DNA of 36,248 nt from Candidatus Elulimicrobium sp. (GCA_020720815.1 DYNY01000010.1:1-36248), one strand, 5' to 3'; shown: positions 1 to 7,644, counted from the first letter of the stretch. The notes: generated by a model from the letters alone, not told the origin. A program made the numbers and translations.

Positions 1-1
1 T

Positions 2-241
2 GGTTGTGCTCCCTCTGGCACTAAGCTAAAGCCAGGCGGTAGATCACTATTTGAATGGAATTTAGCGGGCTACGGCGTTTCGGGTTTCTTCTACAATCGT
101 GCCAGCTACGGCTACTTGTGGTCGTCTTCCGAGTCCGGTGGCAGTGCCTGGGTCCGCATCGTCCTTTCTGGCGATGCTCAGGTGTTCCGCAATGCGGGTG
201 GCAAGACGGTCGGCTGTTCTGTCCGGTGTCTTCAGGATTAA
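2..241 (+). CDS. C-terminal end of a C-type-lectin/FISUMP-like protein, possible DGR target (partial)
   Basis: The reading frame is open from the window edge to TAA at 239-241, so only the last 79 residues are visible. It reads YGVSGFFYNRASYGYLWSSS, then SESGGSAWVR, and ends GCSVRCLQD. The WSSSE, SAWVR and SVRC blocks are typical of the Fibrobacter succinogenes major paralogous (FISUMP) domain and of formylglycine-generating-enzyme-like C-type lectin folds. These are also the fold of many diversity-generating retroelement (DGR) target proteins, which are common in CPR genomes. Many codons here have the NNC/NNT form expected if a template with AAC/AAT codons were mutagenised at adenines. No template repeat or reverse transcriptase lies in the window, so the DGR role is inference; the fold assignment is fairly safe. 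The N-terminus, probably including a signal or anchor, lies outside. Confidence 0.7.
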   Translation, partial: GCAPSGTKLKPGGRSLFEWNLAGYGVSGFFYNRASYGYLWSSSESGGSAWVRIVLSGDAQVFRNAGGKTVGCSVRCLQD

Positions 242-245
242 TAAG

Positions 246-267
246 TACCTAAGCCCTGCCTTAGGTA
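246..267. repeat. 8-bp perfect inverted repeat five bases after the lectin-like stop codon
   Basis: TACCTAAG (246-253) and CTTAGGTA (260-267) pair perfectly around a 6-base loop. No T tract follows at once, so this is not a standard terminator. In known DGRs a hairpin or cruciform of similar stem length just after the variable repeat is needed for efficient retrohoming, so the position is suggestive. The loop here is six bases rather than the four of the model system. Confidence 0.6.
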
Positions 268-277
268 ATAAAAGAAA

Positions 278-301
278 AAGCCCGCTTGTTGGCGGACTTT
301 T
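278..301 (+). terminator. Rho-independent terminator after the lectin-like gene
   Basis: AAGCCCGC (278-285) pairs with GCGGACTT (292-299) with one mismatch around a 6-base loop, and four T follow (298-301). An A-rich run precedes it. It would end the transcript of the partial gene at the window edge. Confidence 0.65.
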
Positions 302-350
302 GGGCGAGCGAGCTGGTTTTAGGTGTGTCCCCCTATTCACGGCTGAGGTC

Positions 351-650
351 TTAACTAGGTGAAATCGGTATCACAAGCGTTTGTTGATATTCAGCTTTGG
401 CTTCTGCGGTCGGTTGATACCAGAAGACACGACGCAAAACATCTCTTTTCTCCAGTGTCTTTTGCCGTGTTACTAGCTTGTACCGGTCTCTCAGTCTGAT
501 AAGACGGTGGTAGACGCCGTGGTGTTTTGGTAGACGCACCTGGATCTGTTTAATGGTCGCTGGCCTGCCTATTTCTAGCAGGACTCGAAGCACGTCAGCT
601 TCGGGGCTGGGAATGAGGAGTTTAAGAACGGGCTTTTTTTCTGTGCTCAT
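351..650 (-). CDS. Small winged-helix-like protein of unknown function
   Basis: 99 residues. The middle (about 15-80) reads as helix, helix, helix, then a basic hairpin: PEADVLRVLLEIGRPATIKQ leads into a segment with HHGVYHRLIRLRDRYKL. That is the layout of a winged helix-turn-helix of the MarR/ArsR size class. The ATG has a clear Shine-Dalgarno, GGAGG, four bases upstream, unusual in this window. It is transcribed towards the lectin-like gene, so the two converge. It might regulate a neighbour, but I recognise no specific family. The C-terminus is short and polar with no membrane segment. Confidence 0.6.
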   Translation of the reverse strand: MSTEKKPVLKLLIPSPEADVLRVLLEIGRPATIKQIQVRLPKHHGVYHRLIRLRDRYKLVTRQKTLEKRDVLRRVFWYQPTAEAKAEYQQTLVIPISPS

Positions 651-790
651 GGCACCTCCGGTGTTTATCTATGCCAACCATACCACAAGAATTAAATTAT
701 GGAAGACTTGGCTGTCTAAGGGTGACCTAAGGACTCTAAACTCTACCTAGGTAAGTCATCGCTTTGCAACCGTAGCGTACTATCATTGGC

Positions 791-818
791 TTGACTTTAA
801 GCCATTTTTTGGTAATGT
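791..818 (+). promoter_or_regulatory. Sigma70-type promoter for the ribosomal protein cluster
   Basis: TTGACT (791-796), a 16-base spacer and TAATGT (813-818). It is the best match in the roughly 300-base gap before uS14, leaving a leader of about 125 bases. Confidence 0.5.
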
Positions 819-837
819 TGCGGGCAAGGCGTGGTCT

Positions 838-925
838 TTCTGGTTTCTATAAAAACCAAAGACTCGCTGCTTGGCTACTCATTAGCTAAGCGATTATCAG
901 GGAGTAAGTTAGAGATTCTCTCTAA
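838..925 (+). promoter_or_regulatory. Structured 5' leader of the uS14-SecY operon
   Basis: Three stem-loops follow each other in the leader. TGGTTT (841-846) pairs with AAACCA (853-858). A 10-bp stem joins 868-877 and 883-892 around loop CTCAT. A 7-bp stem TTAGAGA/TCTCTAA joins 909-915 and 919-925 around a 3-base loop. Ribosomal protein operons are often autoregulated by such leaders; which protein would bind is unknown. The rest of 651-949 shows no gene. Confidence 0.45.
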
Positions 926-949
926 TACTACTTCATAAAAATATATAAA

Positions 950-1135
950 GTGGCTAGAAAATCAGTAATATTACGTTCCGTCCGTGAACCAAAATATGCT
1001 TGCCAAGTTGTACGACGATGCAAGCTGTGCGGACGAAAGCGAGGCTACATGCGAGACTTTGATACTTGTCGTATCTGTTTCCGTGAATTAGCCCATGAAG
1101 GACATATACCAGGTATAACGAAATCATCATGGTAG
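950..1135 (+). CDS. rpsN: 30S ribosomal protein uS14, zinc-ribbon type
   Basis: 61 residues, the size of the zinc-binding form. CKLCGRKRGYMRDFDTC holds CxxC, and CRIC follows, giving the four Cys ligands (about residues 24, 27, 40, 43). The C-terminus IPGITKSSW is canonical. The start is GTG with no Shine-Dalgarno. In most bacteria uS14 follows uL5 inside the spc operon; here it is the first gene after a 300-base non-coding gap, so the S10/spc cluster is split upstream of it. Its stop overlaps the uS8 start by seven bases, pointing to coupled translation. Binds 16S rRNA in the head of the small subunit. Confidence 0.96.
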   Translation: MARKSVILRSVREPKYACQVVRRCKLCGRKRGYMRDFDTCRICFRELAHEGHIPGITKSSW

Positions 1136-1521
1136 GAGATACAATTGGCGATTTCATTATCCGCCTAAAGAATGCTGGAGCAGTTGGTAAAAAAGCTGTT
1201 TCTGTCCCACACTCAAAGCTCCGCCAAGCAGTAGCAGATAAGCTAGTAGCTACCGGGTATATAGAGAGTGCAAAGATGGAAGGGAAAAAAGTACAGAAAA
1301 CACTAGCAGTAGTTTTGAAATACGAAAACGGTAAACACCAAATTTCTGGTGTTAAGCGTGTTAGTAAGCCAGGACGTCGTTTGTACACAAAGGTCGCAGA
1401 TATTCACCCCGTTAAGTTTGGTCAAGGGCATATGATCCTTTCTACACCAGCCGGCATTCTCACCAATGAGGAAGCAAAGGCGAAAAATGTAGGAGGAGAG
1501 CAGCTTTTCATCATTTGGTAA
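1129..1521 (+). CDS. rpsH: 30S ribosomal protein uS8
   Basis: 130 residues, full length. The start MVGDTIGDFIIRLKNA matches the family, as does the C-terminal GVKRVSKPGRRLY segment and the ending with GGEQLFIIW. uS8 binds the central domain of 16S rRNA and in enteric bacteria is the translational repressor of the spc operon, so it is the first candidate for feedback on the leader. It overlaps uS14 by seven bases and is followed one base later by uL6. Confidence 0.96.
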   Translation: MVGDTIGDFIIRLKNAGAVGKKAVSVPHSKLRQAVADKLVATGYIESAKMEGKKVQKTLAVVLKYENGKHQISGVKRVSKPGRRLYTKVADIHPVKFGQGHMILSTPAGILTNEEAKAKNVGGEQLFIIW

Positions 1522-1522
1522 T

Positions 1523-2053
1523 ATGAGTAGATTAGGAAAACAACCAGTAACCATACCAAAAGGTGTCACTATAACAAGTGATAAGGGTACCGTTACTGTA
1601 GTCGGTCCAAAGGGAACTTTGGCTCGAGAAATGAAAAATGATGTAACAATCACCATTGCTGACGAAGCGGTTACCCTTACTCCTGGTAAGACGGTAGCGG
1701 CTAAGGCCCTTTGGGGTACTTATGCAGCACATATTCGTAATATGATTAAGGGTGTGACTGAAGGTTTCACCAAGATACTAGAGATTGAAGGAGTGGGTTA
1801 TCGGGCTGAACTTAAAGGGACTAATTTAGTTCTTAGTGTCGGCTTTTCTCACCCAGTCATATTGGCAATACCGGCTGGTGTCGTAGCCTTAGTTGAGAAG
1901 ACAGTGGTTACTTTAACAGGAGCTGATAAAGATGTCCTTGGACAATTTGCTGCTAACGTACGTAAGGTCAAGAAACCAGAACCGTACAAAGGCAAAGGAA
2001 TTCGTTATCGTGGCGAATACATTATTCGTAAGCAGGGTAAGAAGGCCGCATAA
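1523..2053 (+). CDS. rplF: 50S ribosomal protein uL6
   Basis: 176 residues, the usual length. The N-terminal MSRLGKQPVTIPKGVTI and the C-terminal KPEPYKGKGIRYRGEYI with KQGKKAA are diagnostic. Two repeated domains are expected, with the conserved junction GVTEGFTKILEIEGVGYRAE near residue 85. It binds 23S rRNA near the factor-binding site. It starts one base after the uS8 stop with no Shine-Dalgarno, so translation is probably coupled. Confidence 0.96.
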   Translation: MSRLGKQPVTIPKGVTITSDKGTVTVVGPKGTLAREMKNDVTITIADEAVTLTPGKTVAAKALWGTYAAHIRNMIKGVTEGFTKILEIEGVGYRAELKGTNLVLSVGFSHPVILAIPAGVVALVEKTVVTLTGADKDVLGQFAANVRKVKKPEPYKGKGIRYRGEYIIRKQGKKAA

Positions 2054-2074
2054 GCTGGAAATACGATATAAAGT

Positions 2075-2425
2075 ATGGAAAAAACACAATACAAAAATAA
2101 TCAACGTATTTCACGACACAAGCGTATACGCGCTAAGGTGTCTGGTACGGCAGAGCGACCACGGCTGGCTATCTTCCGTAGTAACCGCTACATTTACGCA
2201 CAACTTATTGATGATACTGCGGGCAAGACTATCGCCTGCGTTGATTCACGAAAATTGGCTGGCAAGACTCTCACTGAGCGAGCTGCTAATGTTGGAGCTG
2301 AAGTAGCTGTTAAGGCGAAGGTGGCTGGTCTAACTGAAGTAGTATTTGACCGTGGTGGTTTCCGTTATCAGGGAGCAGTAGCTGCTTTGGCGGAAGGAGC
2401 GCGTAAGGGAGGACTAGGATTCTAG
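2075..2425 (+). CDS. rplR: 50S ribosomal protein uL18
   Basis: 116 residues. RISRHKRIRAKVSGTAERPR near the N-terminus, then LAIFRSNRYIYAQLIDD and the C-terminal FDRGGFRYQGAVAALAEGAR with GGLGF match uL18, the 5S rRNA-binding protein of the central protuberance. A 21-base gap separates it from uL6. The basic N-terminal tail fits 5S rRNA binding. Confidence 0.95.
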   Translation: MEKTQYKNNQRISRHKRIRAKVSGTAERPRLAIFRSNRYIYAQLIDDTAGKTIACVDSRKLAGKTLTERAANVGAEVAVKAKVAGLTEVVFDRGGFRYQGAVAALAEGARKGGLGF

Positions 2426-2458
2426 TGCGAGGTTTACTTAACAAAATATAAAATAACA

Positions 2459-3091
2459 ATGACAGAAATTAAACAGCCGGAAGCTACAACTGACGTAACG
2501 TCAGATCTTGAAGTGGTTACACCTACTTCATCCGATGCACCAGCTGTTGCCACTGTTGAGACTCCTGCCACAGATGCAAGAGGCCGTCGCGGTGCACAGG
2601 GAGGTGATAAAAGAAATCAACGACGTCCACGTCGTGGGGGAAGACCGGAGCGAGTTCGTCCAGAGTTTGACCAAAAAATCATTAGTATTCGTCGTGTAAC
2701 GCGTGTGATGGCTGGTGGTCGTCGCTTTAGTTTCTCAGTTGCTATTGTGATTGGAGACAAGCGCGGTAAGGTTGGAGTTGGGATTGGTAAGGCTGGAGAT
2801 ACTCAAGCAGCTATCGAAAAGGCTGTCCGTGATGCTAAGAAGAGTATGATAATTGTACCAATGAATAAGGAAGGTCATATTTTACACGATGTGCATACTA
2901 AGTATGCCTCTAGTGAGGTGATGATTATGCCAGCACCAGGTCGTGGTATAGTGGCCGGCTCATCAGTACGTACTGTACTTGAACACGCTGGAGTAAAAGA
3001 CGTTACTGCTAAGATTTTCTCTCGTAGTAAGAATAAACTTAATAATGCCAGAGCAGCTGTCGAAGCTCTTAAGCTCCTAAAAAATAAATAG
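2459..3091 (+). CDS. rpsE: 30S ribosomal protein uS5 with N-terminal extension
   Basis: 210 residues against about 165 in E. coli. The first 60 or so residues are a low-complexity tail, acidic and Thr/Ala-rich, then very basic (DKRNQRRPRRGGRPERVRPE). The core then follows: KIISIRRVTRVMAGGRRFSF, GDKRGKVGVGIGKAGD, and the C-terminal domain with APGRGIVAGSSVRTVLEHAG and RSKNKLNNARAAVEAL. uS5 takes part in decoding fidelity. No Shine-Dalgarno precedes the ATG. The next gene, three bases on, is uL15: the uL30 gene that usually sits between them is missing, as known for CPR bacteria. Confidence 0.95.
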   Translation: MTEIKQPEATTDVTSDLEVVTPTSSDAPAVATVETPATDARGRRGAQGGDKRNQRRPRRGGRPERVRPEFDQKIISIRRVTRVMAGGRRFSFSVAIVIGDKRGKVGVGIGKAGDTQAAIEKAVRDAKKSMIIVPMNKEGHILHDVHTKYASSEVMIMPAPGRGIVAGSSVRTVLEHAGVKDVTAKIFSRSKNKLNNARAAVEALKLLKNK

Positions 3092-3094
3092 TAT

Positions 3095-3547
3095 ATGCAG
3101 CTACATGAACTAAAACCAACCGCTCCAAGAAAGACGGCCAAGCGAATTGGTCGCGGTGGAAAGCGTGGTAAGACCTCAGGTCGCGGTGGAAAGGGACAGA
3201 CAGCACGAACTGGTAATAGTACTCGTCCAGAAATGCGAGACTTTATTAAGAAGCTACCAAAGCTACGTGGTTTTGGTAAGAATCGAGCGCGTACAGTAAA
3301 CAGTGAAAGAGTGAAGGCGGTTGTAGTCAATCTAACCAAGATTGAGTCGGCTTTTGTTGCCGGAGACATTGTGTCACCAAAGACTCTAGTTAGTCGTGGC
3401 GTTATTTCTACAGCCAGTAAGCGAGTACCAACGGTTAAGGTTTTAGCCACTGGTGAAATTACTAAAAAGCTTTCTTTTGAAGGTTGTTCAATGTCAGCCA
3501 CGGCTATCACTAAGATTGAAAAGGCTGGTGGAACGGTAGCTAAATAA
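3095..3547 (+). CDS. rplO: 50S ribosomal protein uL15
   Basis: 150 residues, typical length. MQLHELKPTAPRKTAKRIGR, then GGKGQTARTGNSTRP and the C-terminal SATAITKIEKAGGTVAK are characteristic. The Gly/Arg-rich N-terminal extension threads into 23S rRNA. It begins three bases after uS5, consistent with one transcript, and precedes secY as in most bacteria. Confidence 0.95.
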   Translation: MQLHELKPTAPRKTAKRIGRGGKRGKTSGRGGKGQTARTGNSTRPEMRDFIKKLPKLRGFGKNRARTVNSERVKAVVVNLTKIESAFVAGDIVSPKTLVSRGVISTASKRVPTVKVLATGEITKKLSFEGCSMSATAITKIEKAGGTVAK

Positions 3548-3563
3548 GGTACTATAAGTACAT

Positions 3564-4835
3564 ATGCCAAAATTCTTCCATAAAATCAGTCTTATCTTCA
3601 CTGAAAGAGCTATTCGTAATCGTATTTTATTCGTCTTGGTTGCCTTGGTGTTTTTCCGTTTATTAGCCGCTATTCCAATTCCGGGAGTTGACCAGGCGGT
3701 GCTATCACAATTCTTCAGTAACAATCAGTTCCTTGGTCTATTAAACATTTTCTCAGGTGGTGGTTTGGCTAACCTATCTATCGTGATGCTGGGTGTGGGG
3801 CCTTTTATTACTTCTTCGATTATTCTTCAGCTGATGACAGTCATGTCACCGAAGCTTAAGAGTATGTATACCGAAGAAGGGGAGGCTGGACGTGCTCGCT
3901 TTACACAATATGGTCGCTTACTCACTTTACCACTAGCAGTCTTGCAAGGATTTGGCTTTTTAACTCTTTTGCAAAGCCAGGGTGTCATTACTGGTTTATC
4001 CGCTTTTGATTTTGCGGTTAATGTAGTATTGATTGTAGCTGGTTCAATTATGCTGATGTGGATTGGTGAACTAGTAACTGAGTATGGTATTGGAAACGGA
4101 GTTTCGATTCTGATTTTTGCTGGTATCGTAGCGTCTTTACCATCAACTCTAAGCCAACTACTCTTTACCTTTGATCCTTCCAAGTTACCACTTTTTATTG
4201 GTTTTGCGTTTATCGCTTTAGCCATTATCTTCGCAGTAGTGTTTATGACTGAAGCAGAAAGACCGGTGCCAATTACTTACGCTAAGCAAAGTCGAGGTGG
4301 TACCACATATGGTGGTAGCTCATCCTATTTACCACTGCGTCTTAATCAGGCTGGAGTTATTCCTATTATTTTTGCTTTATCAATTCTACTGTTCCCACAG
4401 ATGGTGCTAAATATCCTTACGGCCTTTGATTTACCATGGGTAGCTGGAGCGACGGAAACGGTTAACGCTTTATTAGCAAATCAATTACTTTACGGTGGAG
4501 TTTATTTCCTCTTAGTCTTCCTCTTTACCTTCTTCTACACCGCGGTAACATTCGATCCTGATGCTATTGCCAAGAACTTGCAACGAAACGGTGCTTATAT
4601 TCCTGGTATTCGTCCAGGCGATCATACCTCGGAGTACCTAGGTAACCTCATCACTCGTTTGACATTAGTGGGGGCTGGTTTCCTTGGTGTAATTGCAGTC
4701 TTACCGATTGGTATGCAAATGGCGACCGGTATCGCAGCGCTAGCAATCGGCGGTACAGCGGTATTGATTGTGGTGTCAGTAGTGTTGGACATGATTAGAA
4801 GAATCGATGCTCAATTATCTCTAAGAGAGTACTAA
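3564..4835 (+). CDS. secY: Preprotein translocase channel subunit SecY
   Basis: 423 residues with about ten hydrophobic segments. Family signatures are visible: AIPIPGVDQ near residue 37, the region ending SIVMLGVGPFITSSIILQLM, the TM5 region LVTEYGIGNGVSILIFAGIV, and the cytoplasmic loop with ERPVPITYAKQ. The pore plug region after TM1 is present. It exports unfolded proteins across the membrane with SecA and SecE, neither of which lies in the window. It is the last gene of the ribosomal operon; a strong bidirectional terminator follows. Confidence 0.97.
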   Translation: MPKFFHKISLIFTERAIRNRILFVLVALVFFRLLAAIPIPGVDQAVLSQFFSNNQFLGLLNIFSGGGLANLSIVMLGVGPFITSSIILQLMTVMSPKLKSMYTEEGEAGRARFTQYGRLLTLPLAVLQGFGFLTLLQSQGVITGLSAFDFAVNVVLIVAGSIMLMWIGELVTEYGIGNGVSILIFAGIVASLPSTLSQLLFTFDPSKLPLFIGFAFIALAIIFAVVFMTEAERPVPITYAKQSRGGTTYGGSSSYLPLRLNQAGVIPIIFALSILLFPQMVLNILTAFDLPWVAGATETVNALLANQLLYGGVYFLLVFLFTFFYTAVTFDPDAIAKNLQRNGAYIPGIRPGDHTSEYLGNLITRLTLVGAGFLGVIAVLPIGMQMATGIAALAIGGTAVLIVVSVVLDMIRRIDAQLSLREY

Positions 4836-4847
4836 AATATCATCTTC

Positions 4848-4895
4848 AATATTAATACAAAAAATCGCCAGGTGGCGATTTTTTGTATTAATATT
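4848..4895. terminator. Bidirectional terminator, 22-bp perfect stem
   Basis: The arms 4848-4869 and 4874-4895 pair without a mismatch around loop AGGT. Six A on the left arm and six T on the right arm let it work on both strands. It ends secY from the left and the minus-strand CMP-kinase-like gene from the right. The minus gene's stop codon (4888-4890) lies inside the right arm. Confidence 0.85.
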
Positions 4896-5520
4896 GATTT
4901 TTGAACGAGTAGCCTAAAGGGACAGTGCTAGTTTCCTGTTTCCAGGTGTCGGTCTTTAACCAACGGCGATAAACATCAAACACCGTCAGTGCTACTGTCT
5001 GAGGACTATGTCTTGAGGTGTCAATCACCAAATCAAAATGGGAAAGATTATAAGGATCTACATTGTAGAGATTTTTGAATCGGTCTTGTTCGGTATCCAT
5101 GCGCGTTCTTACTTGTTTAGCCACTAAATCAAGCGAATCAACTTTTTCGCCACTTTTAAGGCGCATATTGTTACTAACGGCGTCTTTGTAAATACGGACA
5201 GTTGCTACCTGGATATCCAGATCTAGGTATACCTTAAAGGATTCAGGTATCCAATAAAATCCTAAACGCGAGTCAATCACTACGTCTTTTTTGTTGCGGA
5301 AGTTGCGAAGATATTCGTCAATTTTGGTATCGAGAGAATAGTCGGCTAAAGCTTGTTGATTATACTCACTCAGAGTCATGTCATGGCGTTGGAGAATGGT
5401 TCGTACCATGTCACCAGAAGAGTGACGAGTATAACCAAGTAAGTCGGCCACCTTGTCAGCTGTTGATGATTTACCACTACCTGGTTTACCAGAAATCGTA
5501 ATAATGTGTTTTCTATCCAT
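4888..5520 (-). CDS. Cytidylate-kinase-like P-loop kinase, archaeal type
   Basis: 210 residues from ATG at 5518-5520. A longer frame exists, but the family N-terminus begins here: MDRKHIITISGKPGSGKSS, with the P-loop at about residues 10-17. LGYTRHSSGDM follows, as in archaeal-type CMP kinases (GYxxxSxGD). VVIDSRLGFYWIP resembles the substrate-binding strand, and LVIDTS sits near the end. It probably phosphorylates CMP/dCMP, or a related nucleotide, using ATP. It is divergent from the adenylate-kinase-like gene at 5581 across 60 bases and interrupts the usual secY-adk-map order. The substrate is inferred from family resemblance only. Confidence 0.75.
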   Translation of the reverse strand: MDRKHIITISGKPGSGKSSTADKVADLLGYTRHSSGDMVRTILQRHDMTLSEYNQQALADYSLDTKIDEYLRNFRNKKDVVIDSRLGFYWIPESFKVYLDLDIQVATVRIYKDAVSNNMRLKSGEKVDSLDLVAKQVRTRMDTEQDRFKNLYNVDPYNLSHFDLVIDTSRHSPQTVALTVFDVYRRWLKTDTWKQETSTVPLGYSFKNQY

Positions 5521-5580
5521 CGTAATAGCATAACATAACTGGTTGCGGTGACTGCCAAAACCTGGTACCCTCGATGAGTT

Positions 5581-6150
5581 ATGGACAATAAAACCAAATA
5601 CAAAAGTATTGTTTTGATGGGAAAGATTGCTTCTGGTAAGGGTACACAAGCCAAAGCAATAATCGCTAATTTTGGTGGAATTTTTTATTCTAATGGCGAA
5701 AAGACTCGAACCGCCACCAAGGAAGATAGCAACTTTGGTAGAAAGGTAAAACAGGCGTATGAGGAAGGCTATCTAATGCCAGAATGGTTGGCTTCCTACT
5801 GGATGACGCACGCTCTTGTTTCTGAACACGAACATGATCTCATTGTTTTTGAAGCGGTAGCCAAAAAACCTAATGAAGCTGAGATGTTCCATAAAATACA
5901 TGATTGGTTAGATAGACCGTACATCGTTTTAAATCTTGAGGTCAGTGATGAGGTAGTGAGGGAAAGAAGTGAAGCAAGATCTAGAGACGTGGTAGATACT
6001 CATAAATCGGTGGAGAAGCGGCTCGAAGAATATCACCAACACACTGCTTTTTCAGTTGAATTTTTCCGCCAGCAAGGTACTCTAATTGATATTGATGGTT
6101 CGTTTACTCCGGAAGTTGTACAAGAAAAGATTTTTAGTTATCTTAAATAA
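5581..6150 (+). CDS. Adenylate-kinase-like P-loop protein (paralogue)
   Basis: 189 residues. The P-loop region is VLMGKIASGKGTQAKAI, where adenylate kinases have GxPGxGKGTQ; here Ala-Ser replaces Pro-Gly. The usual DGFPR segment is replaced by LIVFEAVAKKPNEAEMF. An Arg pair in ERSEARSRDVV, and VEKRLEEYHQHT near the C-terminus, match the short-LID adenylate kinase layout. The zinc-type LID domain is missing. The next gene is a more standard adenylate kinase six bases on, so this is a diverged tandem paralogue. A changed substrate or a regulatory role is possible; nucleotide phosphotransfer is the safe call. Confidence 0.7.
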   Translation: MDNKTKYKSIVLMGKIASGKGTQAKAIIANFGGIFYSNGEKTRTATKEDSNFGRKVKQAYEEGYLMPEWLASYWMTHALVSEHEHDLIVFEAVAKKPNEAEMFHKIHDWLDRPYIVLNLEVSDEVVRERSEARSRDVVDTHKSVEKRLEEYHQHTAFSVEFFRQQGTLIDIDGSFTPEVVQEKIFSYLK

Positions 6151-6156
6151 AAAATA

Positions 6157-6765
6157 ATGCATACTCTCAAACCCCACACCATTATATTTATTGGTCCACA
6201 AGGTAGTGGCAAAGGCACGCAGATTGAAAAACTTAAAACTGTTTTAGAAAAAGATGACGAACGTCGTCGTGTGGTTGATATTCAAACTGGTAGACGTTTC
6301 CGTTCACTTGCGGCCAAACAAGAGACTTTTGCTGAAGATAAAGTGGCCGAGACACTCAATGCTGGTTCGCTTCAACCAGACTTCCTCTCAGCAGTTCTTT
6401 GGGGGCAGGCGATGGTAGATCAGCTAGATCCTAAAAGTCATCTTTTGATTGATGGTTTTCCACGTACGGTGGCTCAAATTGCTGATCTTGAAGACGCGAT
6501 GTACTTTTTTGAACGAGGAGTGATTGATGTGATAAACCTAGTTACACCCGAGGAGGTGGTAAGGGATCGTATGTACAGTCGTGCCCGGGCTGATGATACA
6601 GATGCTTCAATTGAAGAACGTTTGCGTTGGTATCGGGAAGATACTTTGCCAGTGATTGAATATTATAAAAAAAGACCAAATACTGTCGTTCACCATATCG
6701 ATGGTACAAAAAATATTGATGAGGTGCACGAACAAATTCTCAATACTCTTAATTTACACGTATAA
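6157..6765 (+). CDS. adk: Adenylate kinase, short-LID form
   Basis: 202 residues. IIFIGPQGSGKGTQIEKL is the P-loop with the GKGTQ ending typical of adenylate kinase. HLLIDGFPRTVAQ is the AMP-site DGFPR motif. RMYSRARADDTDASIEERL holds the Arg and DD residues flanking the LID, which is reduced to a few residues with no zinc cysteines. Balances AMP, ADP and ATP. It lies between the paralogue and map; its TAA overlaps the map ATG (TAATG), so the two are translationally coupled. No Shine-Dalgarno. Confidence 0.85.
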   Translation: MHTLKPHTIIFIGPQGSGKGTQIEKLKTVLEKDDERRRVVDIQTGRRFRSLAAKQETFAEDKVAETLNAGSLQPDFLSAVLWGQAMVDQLDPKSHLLIDGFPRTVAQIADLEDAMYFFERGVIDVINLVTPEEVVRDRMYSRARADDTDASIEERLRWYREDTLPVIEYYKKRPNTVVHHIDGTKNIDEVHEQILNTLNLHV

Positions 6766-7535
6766 TGATTACCAAAAAAACTCCAGCGGAGATAGAAATA
6801 TTGAAAGAAGCAGGTTCGTATTTGGCGAAGATTTTGAAGGAGTTGTCTAAGGTGTCCGTCGCTGGTAACACCACTCTAGATATTGATGATCGGGCTATGG
6901 AACTTTGTGAGGAGTTGGGGGTGGAGCCGGTGCTTTTAGGTTACCATCCAAGTTTTGCTGAGTACCCATATCCAGCCGCTGTATGTGTGTCGGTTAATGA
7001 ATGCGTTCAGCATGGTATTCCTAGCGAGAAAGTGATACTTAAAGAGGGTGACGTAGTTAATATAGATATGTCTATCGCTTATCAAGACATGATAGTCGAT
7101 AGTGGTATTACTGTCGGGGTGGGTGAGATATCTAATGAAGCGCGCACCCTTCTAGCAACTACACAAGAGGCCTTAGCACTAGGAATTAAAGCTGCTAAGC
7201 CTGGTAATCGTATTGGTGATATAAGTGCCACTATCCAGCAGTTTATTGAGTCTCGCGGTCTATCAGTGGTCGAGGTGCTTTGTGGTCATGGGGTAGGGTA
7301 CGCGGTTCATGAAGAGCCAACTATTCCTAATTTCGGTAAAGCGGGTACGGGGCCACTGATTGAAGTGGGACATGTTTACGCCATTGAACCGATTGTTAAT
7401 ATTGGTAAGGCAGAGGTTTATTTTGATGATGAGGGTGATGGTTATAGTGTCTATACTAAAGATGGTTCTTGGTCAGCCCACTTTGAACATACAGTAGCGA
7501 TTACTGAAAAAGGTCCGGTTATTTTGACTAAATAG
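6765..7535 (+). CDS. map: Methionine aminopeptidase, type I
   Basis: 256 residues. All five metal ligands and the catalytic His can be placed: QHGIP (His), VNIDMS (Asp), IVDSGITVG (Asp), CGHGVGYAVHEEP (His), YAIEPIVN (Glu) and SAHFEHTVAI (Glu). It removes N-terminal Met from nascent proteins, and ribosomal operons often carry it after adk. It starts inside the adk stop codon. Two hairpins follow the stop. Confidence 0.95.
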   Translation: MITKKTPAEIEILKEAGSYLAKILKELSKVSVAGNTTLDIDDRAMELCEELGVEPVLLGYHPSFAEYPYPAAVCVSVNECVQHGIPSEKVILKEGDVVNIDMSIAYQDMIVDSGITVGVGEISNEARTLLATTQEALALGIKAAKPGNRIGDISATIQQFIESRGLSVVEVLCGHGVGYAVHEEPTIPNFGKAGTGPLIEVGHVYAIEPIVNIGKAEVYFDDEGDGYSVYTKDGSWSAHFEHTVAITEKGPVILTK

Positions 7536-7543
7536 TTTGTATG

Positions 7544-7603
7544 ACTCTGTGGAGGCTTAGCCTCCACAGAGTAGTGTTGTCCTACAAAGGGTGGCCCTTT
7601 GTA
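7544..7603 (+). terminator. Two tandem hairpins after map
   Basis: ACTCTGTGGAGGC (7544-7556) pairs with 7560-7572 around TTA. TACAAAGGG (7583-7591) pairs with CCCTTTGTA (7595-7603) around TGG. Both stems are perfect. T tracts are weak, so termination or 3'-end stabilisation are both possible. Confidence 0.6.
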
Positions 7604-7644
7604 TATTTAGTACCTTTTGGGTTTTGGTAAGACATAAGCTACGC

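Noticed and set aside
954-1388. Long minus-strand frame opposite uS14 and uS8
   Set aside because: It is antisense to two certain ribosomal protein genes and has no family resemblance.
2875-3570. 231-codon minus-strand frame opposite uS5 and uL15
   Set aside because: Antisense shadow of conserved genes; composition follows from the codon use of the plus strand.
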